Positions 9,570 through 23,600 of a stretch of 64,000 nt of DNA are shown piece by piece. The translations under genes were made by a program, and so were the position numbers. The stretch lies in the NCBI GenBank assembly GCA_036971475.1, contig JBAIZL010000001.1, positions 288,669,925 through 288,733,924 of the forward strand, given 5' to 3'. Under the pieces are notes generated by a model, which was given only the letters and a program-made list of their open reading frames with translations, had not been told where the DNA came from and did no database searches. Source of the DNA: Prosapia bicincta. Its lineage: Eukaryota; Arthropoda; Insecta; Hemiptera; Cercopidae. How positions within the stretch are numbered: position 1 is the stretch's first letter; every line of letters begins with the position of its first letter.

Positions 9570-12500
9570 GTAGGCCTTTCAATGTTCTTGTTTTAAATTA
9601 ACTTTTTTTATAAAGAATAAACAATCACCACCACAACAAAAAATTGTAATTACATGATTGAAACAACATGTTAATTAAGATCATATGTTACAAAAAATAT
9701 ACCCTAAGCAAGAAACAAATAATTCTAAGCCCCTTGACCAAAAATACTGGTTAAAATTCATATTAACACTGGTATAGTCACATGGATTACTATTGTTGTC
9801 CAGGGGTAAATTTTTTGATGTGACTAGGAGTTGGTAATAGTTATAATCTTGAGTGGCTATATAACTTTAGCTCATTTCATTACTGCTGCTACTTTAATAT
9901 ATGCTTAATACAGAAGGCTCGAATTTTTGAGTAGTTTTTATTTTGCTTGGGTTACAATAGTAATCACCCTGACTACTCGCATGATTTTTTTATAAAGAGG
10001 TTGAGATTTTATGTTTTTAATAATTTTTTCTTGCGTTTTCTCTGAAAATTACACATCAATCATTATCAGTGTGCAATGTGCGAGTTAGATTGTGAATAAT
10101 TATTCCACCGACTTGCAGATATAAAAAGTTATAATAAAAGTGTTTTAGGAGTATCAGATGAGGATGAAGAGGTGAATAATTGAATTTAAAAAAGACAAGA
10201 CAGTAAAAGTTCCTAAAGAATGTATAGTTAAGAAGAGGGCCAGGAGAAAGACCAGAAACTAACTAGGTAGCATGCTGCAAAGATTATACATTGGAGAAAA
10301 CTTCTTTGATGCGGTACTTTAAGCCATTGAAACTTAGTACTTTTAAAAGAGATAGACGTTTATGTTTCACTAAACACTTGTAAATATTTACAAACTTGCC
10401 TATAGTAGCACTTACTTATAATTGTTGAGAACGGCCCTTTCGGAAGATGTGTACCATTGTCAATTCAGACCGTATGTTTATGTTTATTAATTATATCTTG
10501 TTTTATCCTAAATAAATTTAAAAAAATTGCATTGCTCTTTTAATTATTATTTTTTCTGCAAGTTGTCAACTACGTAGCAAACCTAAGGAGAAATAAACCG
10601 AACTTTGTATTTTTACTACTATTGGTATCATTTGGCAAAAAACCACTACTTACTGATATTTTTCAGCAGATGCATTTCACACTAGATCAGTAAGTAGTAA
10701 CTTTAAAAACATCAAGATACACAACACAAAAACTGCAAGCTTTGTATTTTGACTAATATTTTTATTTAATGTCTGTTAATAACTATTAATTTTTATATAG
10801 GCTAATGACAAATTACAGACAATTTTGCTTTTTTAAACACTCAATTAAGAGCTCTTGAAAAGGAATTTCAGAAAGAAATTCAAAACGTTGAATGTTTAAA
10901 AAAGCAACTGTGTATTTTGGTTATATATTTATTTTGGATTATAATTTAAAACATTTTTCTACCATAGGTGTACCTTAAAAAATACAATAATTTATGTGTG
11001 CATATGCTTCTTTAACCCAAATCAAATATAATACATTTAACAAAAAAATTCATTCATACAAAAATAAACTTTTCAAAATGGATTACAATAGTAACCAACA
11101 TAGTTAAAAAAAATTTTTATAGAAAAATTTATTATAAATATATAACAAATTTCTTATAATGTAAATAAATAGTATCTTCTGCTTGGAGATGTTGGGTCTT
11201 CTCCCAAACAGAACACCAACTCAACATTTTACAATCACATGAAGGAAACAGGACAAAAATACACAGACATATACCATTACCTAGAAATCCTACACATCAA
11301 CGAAAAAGGACCACATCTCTAAAACAATATGAAATTTACAGACACATGAAAACACAAAGTACAAACATATTAAATGAACAAACACAATACAAATCACTCA
11401 TACTCTTTGATACTATCGAAAACCTACCTTTAAAACCGCCTCCGCTTGACCCAACATCTCCAAGCAGAAGACACTGATGAAGATCGGCACATAGCGATCA
11501 ATAACGTTCTGTCTCAGTAGATTCACCGAACATAGTAGACTACAAAATTCAAGAATGACTAACTTAATTAACAATAAATTTCTCAACAACAAACTTCAGG
11601 ATTAAATATACTCACACTAAAAGATAACCCAACCAATGAATATAATACAAAATTAAAGTTCCATTAAAAAAATGGATCATATAATTCTACAAGAAACCTT
11701 AAAACAAATTAGTCCATACATCTCAAACTAAATACCCTACCTAAATTTTCCAAAACTGATATCCCAGTCCCAAGCTTTGGGTCATACCATTAAATATTTT
11801 TTTATAGATGAAATCGCCAAAGATCTATTAATTCATTAATCACTTATCCGTTAAAACAACCATGTATTAAATTTTAAGACATATCCTTTTATCATTATCT
11901 GATTATAAAAACATTAATATTTATACAATACAATTTTGTATGTTGTCTTGATCAGACTTTATTTTCCCTATTTTTGGTGAGTATTACTTTACAGCATTTA
12001 GGGTTTTGGGTCTTAGTTATACCCAGAATTATCTTTTCTTTTTCTCAAAAGTTTTTCAGACTTATGGAATTCTAAGTTATGGTGTCTTATTGATCAGACT
12101 CATAATTTTACCCCTTTTTTGGTATATTTGCACTTATTTTAGCAGATCATTTTTGTTATTTTTATAAATATTTGTTATAAAAATTGTTTTTGTTAGTCTA
12201 GTTTGATTCCAGAATTAAATAAGGAAACTCAATGAAATTTTGCTTGTATGTTGCAGGATGCAGATCAGTCTGCTATTAAAAAAGCTTTTCGTAAATTGTC
12301 ATTAATATTACATCCTGATAAGAATGATTCACCAGATGCAGAAATTCAATTCCGTCAGGTAATAAATGTTTTGTAATGTAACTACAGAAAATTGTTTGAT
12401 ACATTTTCCTTTGTATTTCATGTATTATTAGGTTATGTATCTGGATAAAATAGGTTAAGATATAATATTTAGTTATGATTTTAAATTTTAGATAACTGTC

Positions 12501-13081
12501 AAAATAGTTAATTATTTTTTTAAAATTCCTCATATAAATTATATGTAATCATTTTACTTCTCTAACTTTGTTCTTTATGTAAATATTTATTAATTTATAT
12601 AAATAATATAATAAATTATTAATTAAATAAATAATATAATATTAAAACAAAGCAATAATTATTAATATATATCATGGCATTATTAATATACATCCCAAAG
12701 TATGGTTTGTCTCAAAAAAATTGTCCTGAGTTGTCACTGTTTATGAAATAAGTGGTATGGTTTATAGTAAACACAAAGAAAAATACTAATATTTAACATT
12801 GGGCCATATTTAAAGTAACACATATGTATTGTATCTGTGGGAGTGCCTTTCCTTCTTCAAGCTCAACAACAATGTCAGATTCAGCCAGGAAAGGCAACAC
12901 TATGGATAGTGCTTGTTATAGTTAAACTTTAAACTTTATCTAGAGTTAATTTAAAAAACAGAGTGATAGTTGATAGTTTCTGACATTTCTTGCAATGATA
13001 AGCTCCAGAGGGCAAATGGAACGAGGAATTTTCCTTTCTGACTACTATCTTTCTCACACTTCATTCTAATTGGTGCAGTGT

Positions 13082-13136
<55 letters not shown>

Positions 13137-16100
13137 TTATATATACAGTAAACTCCCGATTATCCGTGGGCGGATTATCCGGGGTCTGCCATTGTTTTAC
13201 AAATATCCAATTTTTATTCCATTCAGATTCATGTGTTTAAATTTCCAAACGGTGAATTACGACGTAAATACATATAAGGCTTAATAGAAGTTAAGATGAA
13301 GGGAATAGATATGTAAATATGTACGTACTAATTTTTACATTGAAAGGGAAGCATTCCAACGCGGGCTAGCGAAATAAAAGGGGCGAGCAGACTACTGTAT
13401 ATAAGAGACAATGACAAACTGCTTGGACGCCCGAAAACCTAATGTGTATCGTAAGATTGTAAACAAATGTCAGACAATCTCGGCTATAAATACTCTAGGA
13501 CGTGACATATGCATTATCATGTCTGTCATATACATTATCGATCTTTATGGCTTTGTGACACAAGTAGACACTGTGCGACAAAATGATTCTTAAGAAACTT
13601 AGATCGCACATTAAGCTAAATCAATGCTCACAAAAAAAGACGAAAGAGACAGATTTTTTTGTTAAAAAGTGAAAGTATTATGTGTAAAGAAAATTACATA
13701 TGTACATACATACTTACTTTTGACATATACTTATGTACGTATTGTAAATAGTTAGACATATAAATGTACATGTTATAATCCGTCAAATACATCGACATTT
13801 TAAATTATTTTCTGTATTTATTTTGTCCTCTGAAGATTATTTGTGAATTGCATTAACCGGGGTCATTATTTGTGTAACGTATGGTATAATAATCGATTAT
13901 CGATCGTTTTGCGTTCATAGCAGATTATCCAAGGAATTCGTTATCCGGTTTCACCGATCATGCCCAAAAATAGTGTCCAGTAAAACAAGGTAGTAACAAC
14001 AGTTTAACTACCACCGAAGGTTTTAGTAGTCGCTTGTTCAAAAGGTGATAAAAAGACCTTTCTAAAGTAACAACATGGCTGTAATTGGATGTGCAGCAAG
14101 TCCTGTTCCTTCTATAAGGAAGTTATGTAAAACTGCTGGTAGAGACAAGTAACAAGAAGCAATCACTTTCTTTGCTGATGATGGCTCTTTTTTTTATCGA
14201 ATCAGTGTTTCTGTGTGTCTCCAAAAAATTCTTCAAAAAGAGTTAACATGTGTAGCAATCTATTATACGTTGAATCATAGGAAATTAAAAGTGAGGTAGG
14301 AGCTGAATGACTAACAGATGTGGTAATGGAGGCAGAATAGGAACAGAGCGTTCCAATTGCCTCTCTAATAATTACAATCAGAAATCCATCTATCCCTGAA
14401 TGTATCTGCAGAGTATCAACAACTCTCTGTTAGGGCTTAAGTTCCATATCCCAGGTGTATCTACAGATGACAGCATTTTGGACAGACGAGTGCTTTAAGC
14501 TCAAAACCAGAGGTATGGATCTAGAGTTTTAGTGAAGAGCATTTAGGTAAAGACTACAAGAATGCTTCAAAATGCCCCAATTGTGCTAGTGATCACTCAA
14601 AAATCCTTTTTGAAGGTAAGAAGAAGCACAAGTCATCATTATTGCCTAGATTTGAGAAAAACTTTTATGCTACCATGTCTGAAAAGCCATGCTTTTCTAA
14701 TTGTATTAAACTGAACAACAATAAAGTATATATTGAAAATGAATAAACCATAATAGATATGACTAGAAAAAAACTTGTTATAAAACATTATTTTACATTA
14801 AAAATACGATACAGATAACTAAATAAATGACTCTTTGTAAAATTCCTTTTATTAGATTACACTCTCCTGATATATATCTTGTACAAATTTTCAATCGTTG
14901 ATAAAATTCATCCTATCATTTTTATTCATCCAATCAAGTTAAAAATATATTTCTTTTAACCTATATTGGATGACAGCTGATGTTAAAAAAGTTATTTCAA
15001 ATATTCAATAATTAAATTATAAAAATTTGTGTGACTATCAGGATTCGAACTATGAATCTTTATGTTCAAAGTCTAGCACTCTTTGGCACTGCTCCAACTT
15101 TCCAATACCAAGAAATTAATTACTCCAAGATAAATATGAATTTTTCCCCCATCTGGTTGTCGTAAAAACCTCCATTGTACAACCTTAAACTGTTGCCATG
15201 GTTACCACAAAATATCATAAATAGTGCTGTAAGGTTAAAAATGAATGAAACGAATAAAATAAACAAACTGGAAATAGACAAATAATGATAAAATTTTTCT
15301 GTCTTAACCTCAGTAGGAATTTATTTTTAAAAAACTTTTTTTATATTACTCATTTATTAATGCAAAGAGCTTCAACTCTGTTGCGTTTCTTTTAATTTTA
15401 TTAGAGTTTAAAGCCAGGATATTAATACAAACCCGTCAATGTTGATTTATTACTATTATTTTGTGCAGTACAATATCAATTATCCAGAAACTCTTCAAAA
15501 ATTATACAGGAAGGAAACTGTCCAGAAATTATATGGGAAGGGTAATTAGAAGTAGGGATTGAACTGATAAATGAAAACTTCATTAAGAGGTTCTAGTAAA
15601 CAAGTTCTTTTCATTTAGTTTACTAAAATAAAATATTTTAAAATTATTTGTATCGGTGATTTTTAATTAACAAAATATGCAGGTAGTTGTGTTAGTTTAG
15701 TTTTCTTGTTATAAAGGCGTTTCTCTCATAAAGTGTTAAACCAGTATATTCCAAGTATTAGTTTGGTGATAGCAGATACAAATATAACTGCCATATGTTT
15801 GTTACAATCTTCAAACATATAAAAAAATTACAAACTTTTTCGTGGTTCTCAAAGGTTTGTGATTGGTCAGACTATTTTTTATGATGCTTTTTTATTGTAA
15901 TTATGTTATTCTATATCTTAGTATTAAAATCAATTGAGCCAGTTGCATAACTAGTTTAAAACAAACAAAAACTTCTTTTATAACAATGGTTAAACTAAAA
16001 ATCACCAAAAAACCACTCAGTTCGATATAGGTTTATTAGATTATAGTTTCAAAATAAGACTTCTAATTTTTCTTTATTTTCAGCTTGTTTCTGTTTACGA

Positions 16101-17579
16101 TATCCTTAAAGACTCGGATAAAAGAAAGTGTTACGACAGAGTTTTACAGGATGGGTTACCGGATTGGAAACACGCAGTGTATTACTACAGGCGTGTGCGA
16201 AAAATGGGTGTTGCCGAGATGATGATTATTTTATTTGTAATAATCAGTATAGGGCAATACTTAGTTGGCTGGGCAAGTTACATTGAGAAAACGTTTACTC
16301 TTGTAAGTTTATATTTACTAATTTTCTATTAAAAATTTAAATAAGTACGTAAGTCTTAATATTAATTGCAAACATAAACATTTAATTCCCAGACTGTGAA
16401 TTTGCTTTAAGACAAATGTACATAGAACATCTGGTATTAAGGGCGAAATTTAGATGTCACTTTACAATAAAAATTGAAAGTAACAAACCTCAACATAACC
16501 TAGCAAATTAAATTTTTAAGGGATTTAATGGTTGTAATAGGTGAAAGTACCAAATTGACTAAACCATATAGTTTTATACTAATAATTATTAATAATTTTA
16601 TTTTATAAATAACTAGCAGCTGTATTATATTATGTAAAATGTTTATAATAGTTTTGTCTTTAATAAAAATAGGTAGATATTTAAAAACTGTTTTGTTTAT
16701 AAAATTTTGTCACTGTCCACATTCAAGGTGTTACTAAATATTTATATAATTATTTAATTTTTATATTAATGAATATTAACAAAATACTGAAGGGCAGAAA
16801 TAATTACACATTTTAATGAAAGTTTTTCAATTGTCTGCCGCATTATATCAAAAATATAATTTGAGAATAAATAATAACAACATATTTCACTGCGTAGCAT
16901 TTGTGAAATAAGTGATAGTAATAAAATTTTGTTACATTTGAAATTTATAATAATTTTTAAAAAATTAATGGTCTTTTTATATATTTTAGTTATAGAATAC
17001 TTTTAAAAATATTTAGTGAGTATTTAAGAGGAAAAATTATTACTGAAAAGTGTATTTGGCATGATTTACATTTTATAAGTTTTTTAAGTTTAAACATTGC
17101 AAGTTGTTGTAGGCTTTGTGTATTTCTATGTTTACATAAGCTTTCCTCTTGTTTTTTACAGAATGAATTTCTCACCACAAAGGCAAAACGAATACAGAAG
17201 AAACAAAAAAAAGCCAAAGCTGATGGAAGTTTGCCTCCTGAACTTAACACTGAAATAGAAAAACCAAGGTGAGATATTGTTTACTCCACTGAATTAACAT
17301 TGGAGTGAGTAATAAAAATTGTAAATTTTAAATTGGTCCTTCATATTCATAAAGGCTTTTCACAATGTTTGATGCAGATTTATACTAATAGCACTAATAT
17401 ATGAATTATTTTTTTCAGGTGATAATTTTTGTTGAACATTAGTAATGTTTATATCTGCTTTACTAAACAACCTTGAAAACACAATATTTCTAACTTCAAA
17501 TCTACAATATTTATCTTCATTTTACATCTCTTTTGCCTTGGATACTGCTTTTTGTAACGCTATTTTTCATACTTTGTCT

Positions 17580-17618
<39 letters not shown>

Positions 17619-20600
17619 GTGTGTGAGAGAGAGAGAGAGAGATATTTATATCACAAGGTAAAAATTGATTGCAATTAATGGTGGAATAATTGTTTATAAT
17701 TAACATACAATAACTCTCTCTCTCTAGGTTATATATATTATAACCTAACTTATTTAAAATAAGTTTTCCTTTAGGTTATATTTAATTACCTTACCTTTTT
17801 ATAGCCACACCTTCAGGTTTCTAAATAATTAACAATCATATAAAAATTAACATCACTTATATTTATACCTCTGACATCCAATTGTTACAAATTATACCAA
17901 ATTACATTAATACTATGCAGTGACAAAGATTGATTGCTTAACTAATACTACAATTACGAAAAACGTGGACTCTTGAGGCTTTAGGTTTTTAATACAATAA
18001 AGTTTAATAATTACAGTGTTATTTGCTCCTTCTCTCGGGTTGTTATTACGAGATCTTCTATCAATTAAAAAGTGGTGAAATAAAAACTAGAATAATTTTT
18101 ATAACAATTAATTTAAATTTGTTCTTAATTTACTAAGTTATTAAGCTCTGTTGGCTAAATCTAATGTAAGAAAGAAAGTAATTATTGTTTGTTTAATTCC
18201 TGGAATCCTGATTGTTGCGTTAACTGCTTCACTGCACATTTTCACACAAATAACTTACTTCCCTAATTTCTTTACTATCTGCCTAATTCATTCATGTCGC
18301 ACTTTTAAAATTTACACTTAAAAAAAACCAACAATTTCCTTAACTCTTCTAAACAAATTTACCTCTTTTTGAACATTGCTTACAACAGCTGCTTTAGCTT
18401 TGTCTTGTTGTTTGATGTACTTAATCAGCTGGTCAAATGCCTAGAAAACTTTGCTGTGTATCATGGTTTGTTTTCTTTTGTCATCTTCGGCAGGCGCTGG
18501 TTGTGTGCTCACCAAGTCTATAACGTCATAAGAAACTCATGAACTACATTCTTTTTACAATGAAAATATTGGAAAGAACCCCATTACCACAAAAATAACA
18601 AATAAAACAAGTTACACAATATTAAACCCTGTTTTATTTGTTATTTTTTATTATTTTTGTGGTATTGGGGTTCTTTCCAATATTTTCATTGTAATATATT
18701 GTACCACTGTGCTCTGATATTGTGTACATTCTTTTTCATACTTTTATTCACAGCAACACTGTTCATGTCCTTAAACCATGTATGTTTTGAAAAAGATTGA
18801 CAGTTTTTTCATTTGTTTCACTAGCAAGGTTTTTCATTTGTAATACGTTCTCAATCCCCTCATTGTTTGTTTTGTGATTCAATAGTTTTTGCCATGATTA
18901 AACTAGGGCCTGATTGGATCCTATGTTATAGCAATCTATAAAGCAACATCTATATTTAGGCCCTCAGAAACAGTTCTTTTGGATCCATACCTGCGATTAT
19001 AACTGTTAGTAACTTACGGCAATATAGCCGTTTTGCTATTTTCCAGGTTTCCAGTTCCTACACCCATCTCAGTGCAATTTATTCACATGTCTCTCCCATA
19101 TGCAGTGGTTTTATTGCACGAATCTTATCTTCAATAGAAAACAACAGTTTTTCTATCATACTGTGTATTGTAGGTCACAAATTCTGGGCAAAATCACTAA
19201 CTAAATTACCTAATTGCACAAAATCTTGTAGAACATATGTAAACTGAACGATACAGACATTCAAACACAATTGTTTAAGTCGGGAAGGAATAATGAGCCG
19301 ACTGCTAGCGCCAGAGAACTGGTCCAAGGGCTAGGTGCCTTGCTGAATAAAATGTTTACTTTATTTTCATATTATGTCCAGATATCGGAGGTTGCGGATA
19401 TGAGAGGTTTTACTGTATATGAAACAAAATTTAAACATGTCAGTAAAAAATTTCTTCTACATAAGCATAACGTTATTCTGTTTGCTTTTATTTTAAAAAT
19501 TCAGTATAAAAATATTTTTTTATCAGCAAGAAGATTGTATAAGAATTATACTTAACAATCCAATATGTATGTGATAATCCTTTCCCTTAACTTCTGGGTG
19601 TCTGTCATACGGGGTACTCAAGTCTTTCCATTTCAAAAATGAATTCTATTAAATAGGAGTTGTGTAAGTCTCACAAAAGTCTGATACCGACAGACAGAAT
19701 TTTGCCAGTAATTACATATATCTGCAAGACAGATAGAATTTTATCAATTTGTTGATGACTACCACAGCTATATAAAAGCAAGTATCCATTGCTTTTAGGT
19801 ATGATATAGGATTAGCATGATATAGGAATTCAATATCCATGATATAGGATAAGCATTGAAACCAATGATGTCAATCTCATTTTCTATTTGCAGTAAACAT
19901 AGCTATTTTATCAACTTTAATCTATTTCACACAAAAAATTGTTTTTTATTTTTCATAGCCATCGTCATATACAGGATAACCTGTTATTTGAATTATATTT
20001 TGCCTCAAATAGGAAAGAATAAACAAACTCCCTCCCATAAAATCTTATTTTATTCTGAAAGCCTATTTATATAGTTTCAACTCTATAGGTGGGTCATGTC
20101 AATATACAATTATAGAATTCATTCAACACTTTATAAGAAAAGCGTCACTAGAAAGGGCTGAGAGAACTAGGCTTGGACCTAGTTGAGAAAAGATTAGAAT
20201 AAATTAGGAACTCTGGTAAATTATTAAGTAGTACAACAAATAGGAAAAGGGTAATTAATTATTGTAAAATATTACTAAGAGTAAATTAATTCTTAATTTT
20301 TGACAATTATGGCTTGGACCTAGTTGAGAAAAGATAAGAATAAATTAGGAACTCTGGTAAATTATTAAGTGGTACAACAAATAGGAAAAGGGTAATTAAT
20401 TATTGTAAAATATTACTAAGAGTAAATTAATTCTTAATTTTTGACAATTATTTAATAACTAATTTTGTTTAATGCAGTTTAAAAGACACGTTACCATGCC
20501 AGATTCCTCGATTTATCTGGTTTCTCGTAGTATCTGCTCCACCACTTACCTACCACTGGATGAAAGATTACCTCGAGGAGAGACAAATACGTAAACAACA

Positions 20601-23600
20601 ATTAGCAGAAGAAATGTGAGTAATTTTGTCTCTGCTGTATACCACAGCGACTTGCAAGCTTAATATCATAACCATTTTGTATTTTTGATGTGGTTGTAAA
20701 ATCATGAATTTTTTCATCTTTGTCTGCTAAAACTTTTACGTCATCAAATGATTTATTCCTCTATCCTCTGATATCTTTTGGAAGCATACTTTCTTATGTT
20801 TGCAATTACAATAGAGTCTCGATAATTTGAGGTAAATGGGACCGAGACCCCCTTCATATTACCAAAAACTCAGATTAGATGGAAATAGGTTCCTGTGCAT
20901 TAGAAAAAATAGGAGTTTTACTGAACCCTAATATTGTAGGTAATTAAAAATAGACTAAATACGTTTATAAAACTTTATATAAAAAATTTTTTGGAACCTC
21001 GCTCATTTCCTTTGCATACCTCATTTCCTTTGCATTGATATAAACATTTCTTGGAAGCCTGACTCATTTCCTTTCAATACCGTACGGCTACAAACATTTC
21101 TTGAAAGACTGACTTATTTCTTTTCCATACAGTATGACTATAAACATTTCTTGGAAGCCCGACATCATTTTTTTCAAGTAGATAAAAAAGGCTTGAATTT
21201 TACGGAAGTATCGTTTCTCGAAATTTCAAGACTAATTCCAATGACTTTCCTGTTTTTATAAATATTATATTAGGTTAGTTTGTGAAGAGCTTAAAGCTTA
21301 TTTAGCTTTTTGGAACTTGTTAGGAAGCTGACTATTACCTTGGTAATAACCTGATCTGTAATCCTAAAATACATACATAAACACTAAAACATTAAAATAA
21401 TGATGTATTTTGGACTCATTGTATCTTTTCTCAATCAGTGAGAGGTACTGAAGTGAGTCAGAGACGTGTATAGAATTACACTGCTATGTAAATATTACGT
21501 AAGTAATTTTCTGAAAAACAAGTATTGTAGAAAAAAAATGTTTCAATTCATTTCCTACTGAGGTCTTAGTTAATTATTTCCTCTCTGCTATTTTCTGTCT
21601 TATTTTTTTCTGAAATCTGAAAGCAATTTGGATAATAGCAATTTGGATGGTCAGATTTTGAAGTTCTACTGTATGTCCTTTTTAAAAAAATGAGTTCTAT
21701 ATTTTTCAGTATGTCCTTTATTTTTTATAGAAGAACAAGACATGTATAGTGTTCTTTCTAAATAAGTGGGATAACAAATTGGAACTTTAAAAAAAATTGC
21801 ATGTTATTTTAAAATTCCATTTACTCTTTTAAATTGAAAATATTACACTTAAAGTAGTTGAAAAATTATTTTCTGATTGTTATTACTTTAAAAAATAATA
21901 AAGTAATATTTTTTAAGGGAAGAATCTGAAGATGAACCTGAAGTCCCAAGAGGTCCAAGGAGAAGAAAACCAGGATTCACTCTTCCAGAACTTAAAGATG
22001 ACCCGGAGTCCGATGTTGCAGTAGAAATGAAAAAAAGCAAATCATCAAAACCTTCCTCTCCTCCAGTCGTATCTGGTGGATTATGGACAGATGATGATTT
22101 ACTAGAATTAGCAAAGTTAGTTAAAAAATACCCTGTAGGTACAATGGAGAGATGGGAGAAGATTGGTGAGACTATGAACCGTCCTCCTAGTGAGGTAGCC
22201 CATATGGCACACAAATTAAAAGATAATATCATAAGAAGTTTAGGACAGAAAGAAAATGAAGAAATTGTTGAAGAAGAAGTAGAAGAGCCAAAGAAGGTAA
22301 AGACAAAAGGAGGTAAAGTTGGAGAAATTAACAACAGTGTTGCCAATTGGACACAGGTGCAACAAAAAGCATTGGAATCTGCGCTGTTAAAGATACCCAA
22401 GGGTGTGGGGTCATCAAGATGGGAGAAAATTTCAAAATGTGTTCCTGGGAAAACAAAAGTAAATATTATTCTTATAGTGTGCCATACTTCTTATGTTTGT
22501 ATTATTTCAGCAATTTAAAATAGACTTTATAGTTACAAAATTTTGATCTATTTCATCTATTATTTTCTACTAAGTTGGTACTATGATAAAACAGAAATAA
22601 ATTAGGTTTTGACACTCTGAGTAGTGTGGACAGATATCAAAACTTTTAAATCCACGTCTACAGATATTTTGAATTGAGAAAAACATTTAATTTTGCGTAA
22701 TGAGAAATTACCTAACATTTGTTATCAGACGTGCCTAAAAATTTTTTCATTAAAAATACATAATCTATTATTATTGTTCTATTGAGTTACAGTAGAGTCT
22801 CGATAATTCGAGGTAGATGGGACCGAATTACCGAAAACTCAGATTACACAGAAATACATTCCTGTGCATTAGATAAAATAGGAGATTTAATGAGCCCTAA
22901 TACTATACGTAATTAAAAATGCACTAAATAAGTTTTTAGAATTTTATATGAACATTTGTTGGAAGCCCGACTCATTTCCTTTTCATACTGTATTGATATA
23001 AATATATATTTGAAGCCTTACTTATTTTTTTTGCACACCGTATGGCTATAAACATTTCTCAGATGCCCATCTCGTTTCCTTTGCATACTGTACTGATATA
23101 AACATTTTTTGGAGGGAGGGCTCATTCCTTTGCATAGGGTATAACAATAAACATTTCTCGGAACCCCGACTCATCAATTTCTTTAAAATAGGCTCAAATA
23201 AGTTTGAATTATCGGGACTCGGAATTTCGAGACTCTACAGTATTTATATTAGTTGATTCCACCTTTACTTGAGCTACTAGTTTTTAACTAAAAACCTTTG
23301 TAAATATGTTAGATTTACCTATAGTATCACTTACTTTTAAAATTGTTGAGGACGGGCATTTCGAGAGATGTGACCCTTATTTTTAAACTCAGATTATTAA
23401 ACACATTATTAAAAGGAAAAACACAGTGTTGTTGCTGTTTACTCGCTAATTATAGTTCTCTATTTTACAAAGAGTTATTGTCAGAAATAATTTCATACCA
23501 TCTTATCAGAGGTCTGTGTAATCGATTTCTATCTGTTCCTTTCCTATAGAATATAATGCTTTCTATTTTTTCTATTGGCTTAAAACCCGTAGCAGATGTA

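Noticed and set aside
15040..15120. A functional tRNA gene
   Set aside because: The B box is good but the anticodon and acceptor stems do not pair; more likely a SINE or relic.
21888..22400. 170-codon minus-strand open frame
   Set aside because: Shadow of DNAJC1 exon 6 on the opposite strand; no domain.
22459..22518. DNAJC1 reading on past exon 6 to a stop at 22518
   Set aside because: A GTAAAT donor at 22459 and the exon 7 continuation of the SANT2 helix (EDCMLRYKYL) show these codons are intronic.
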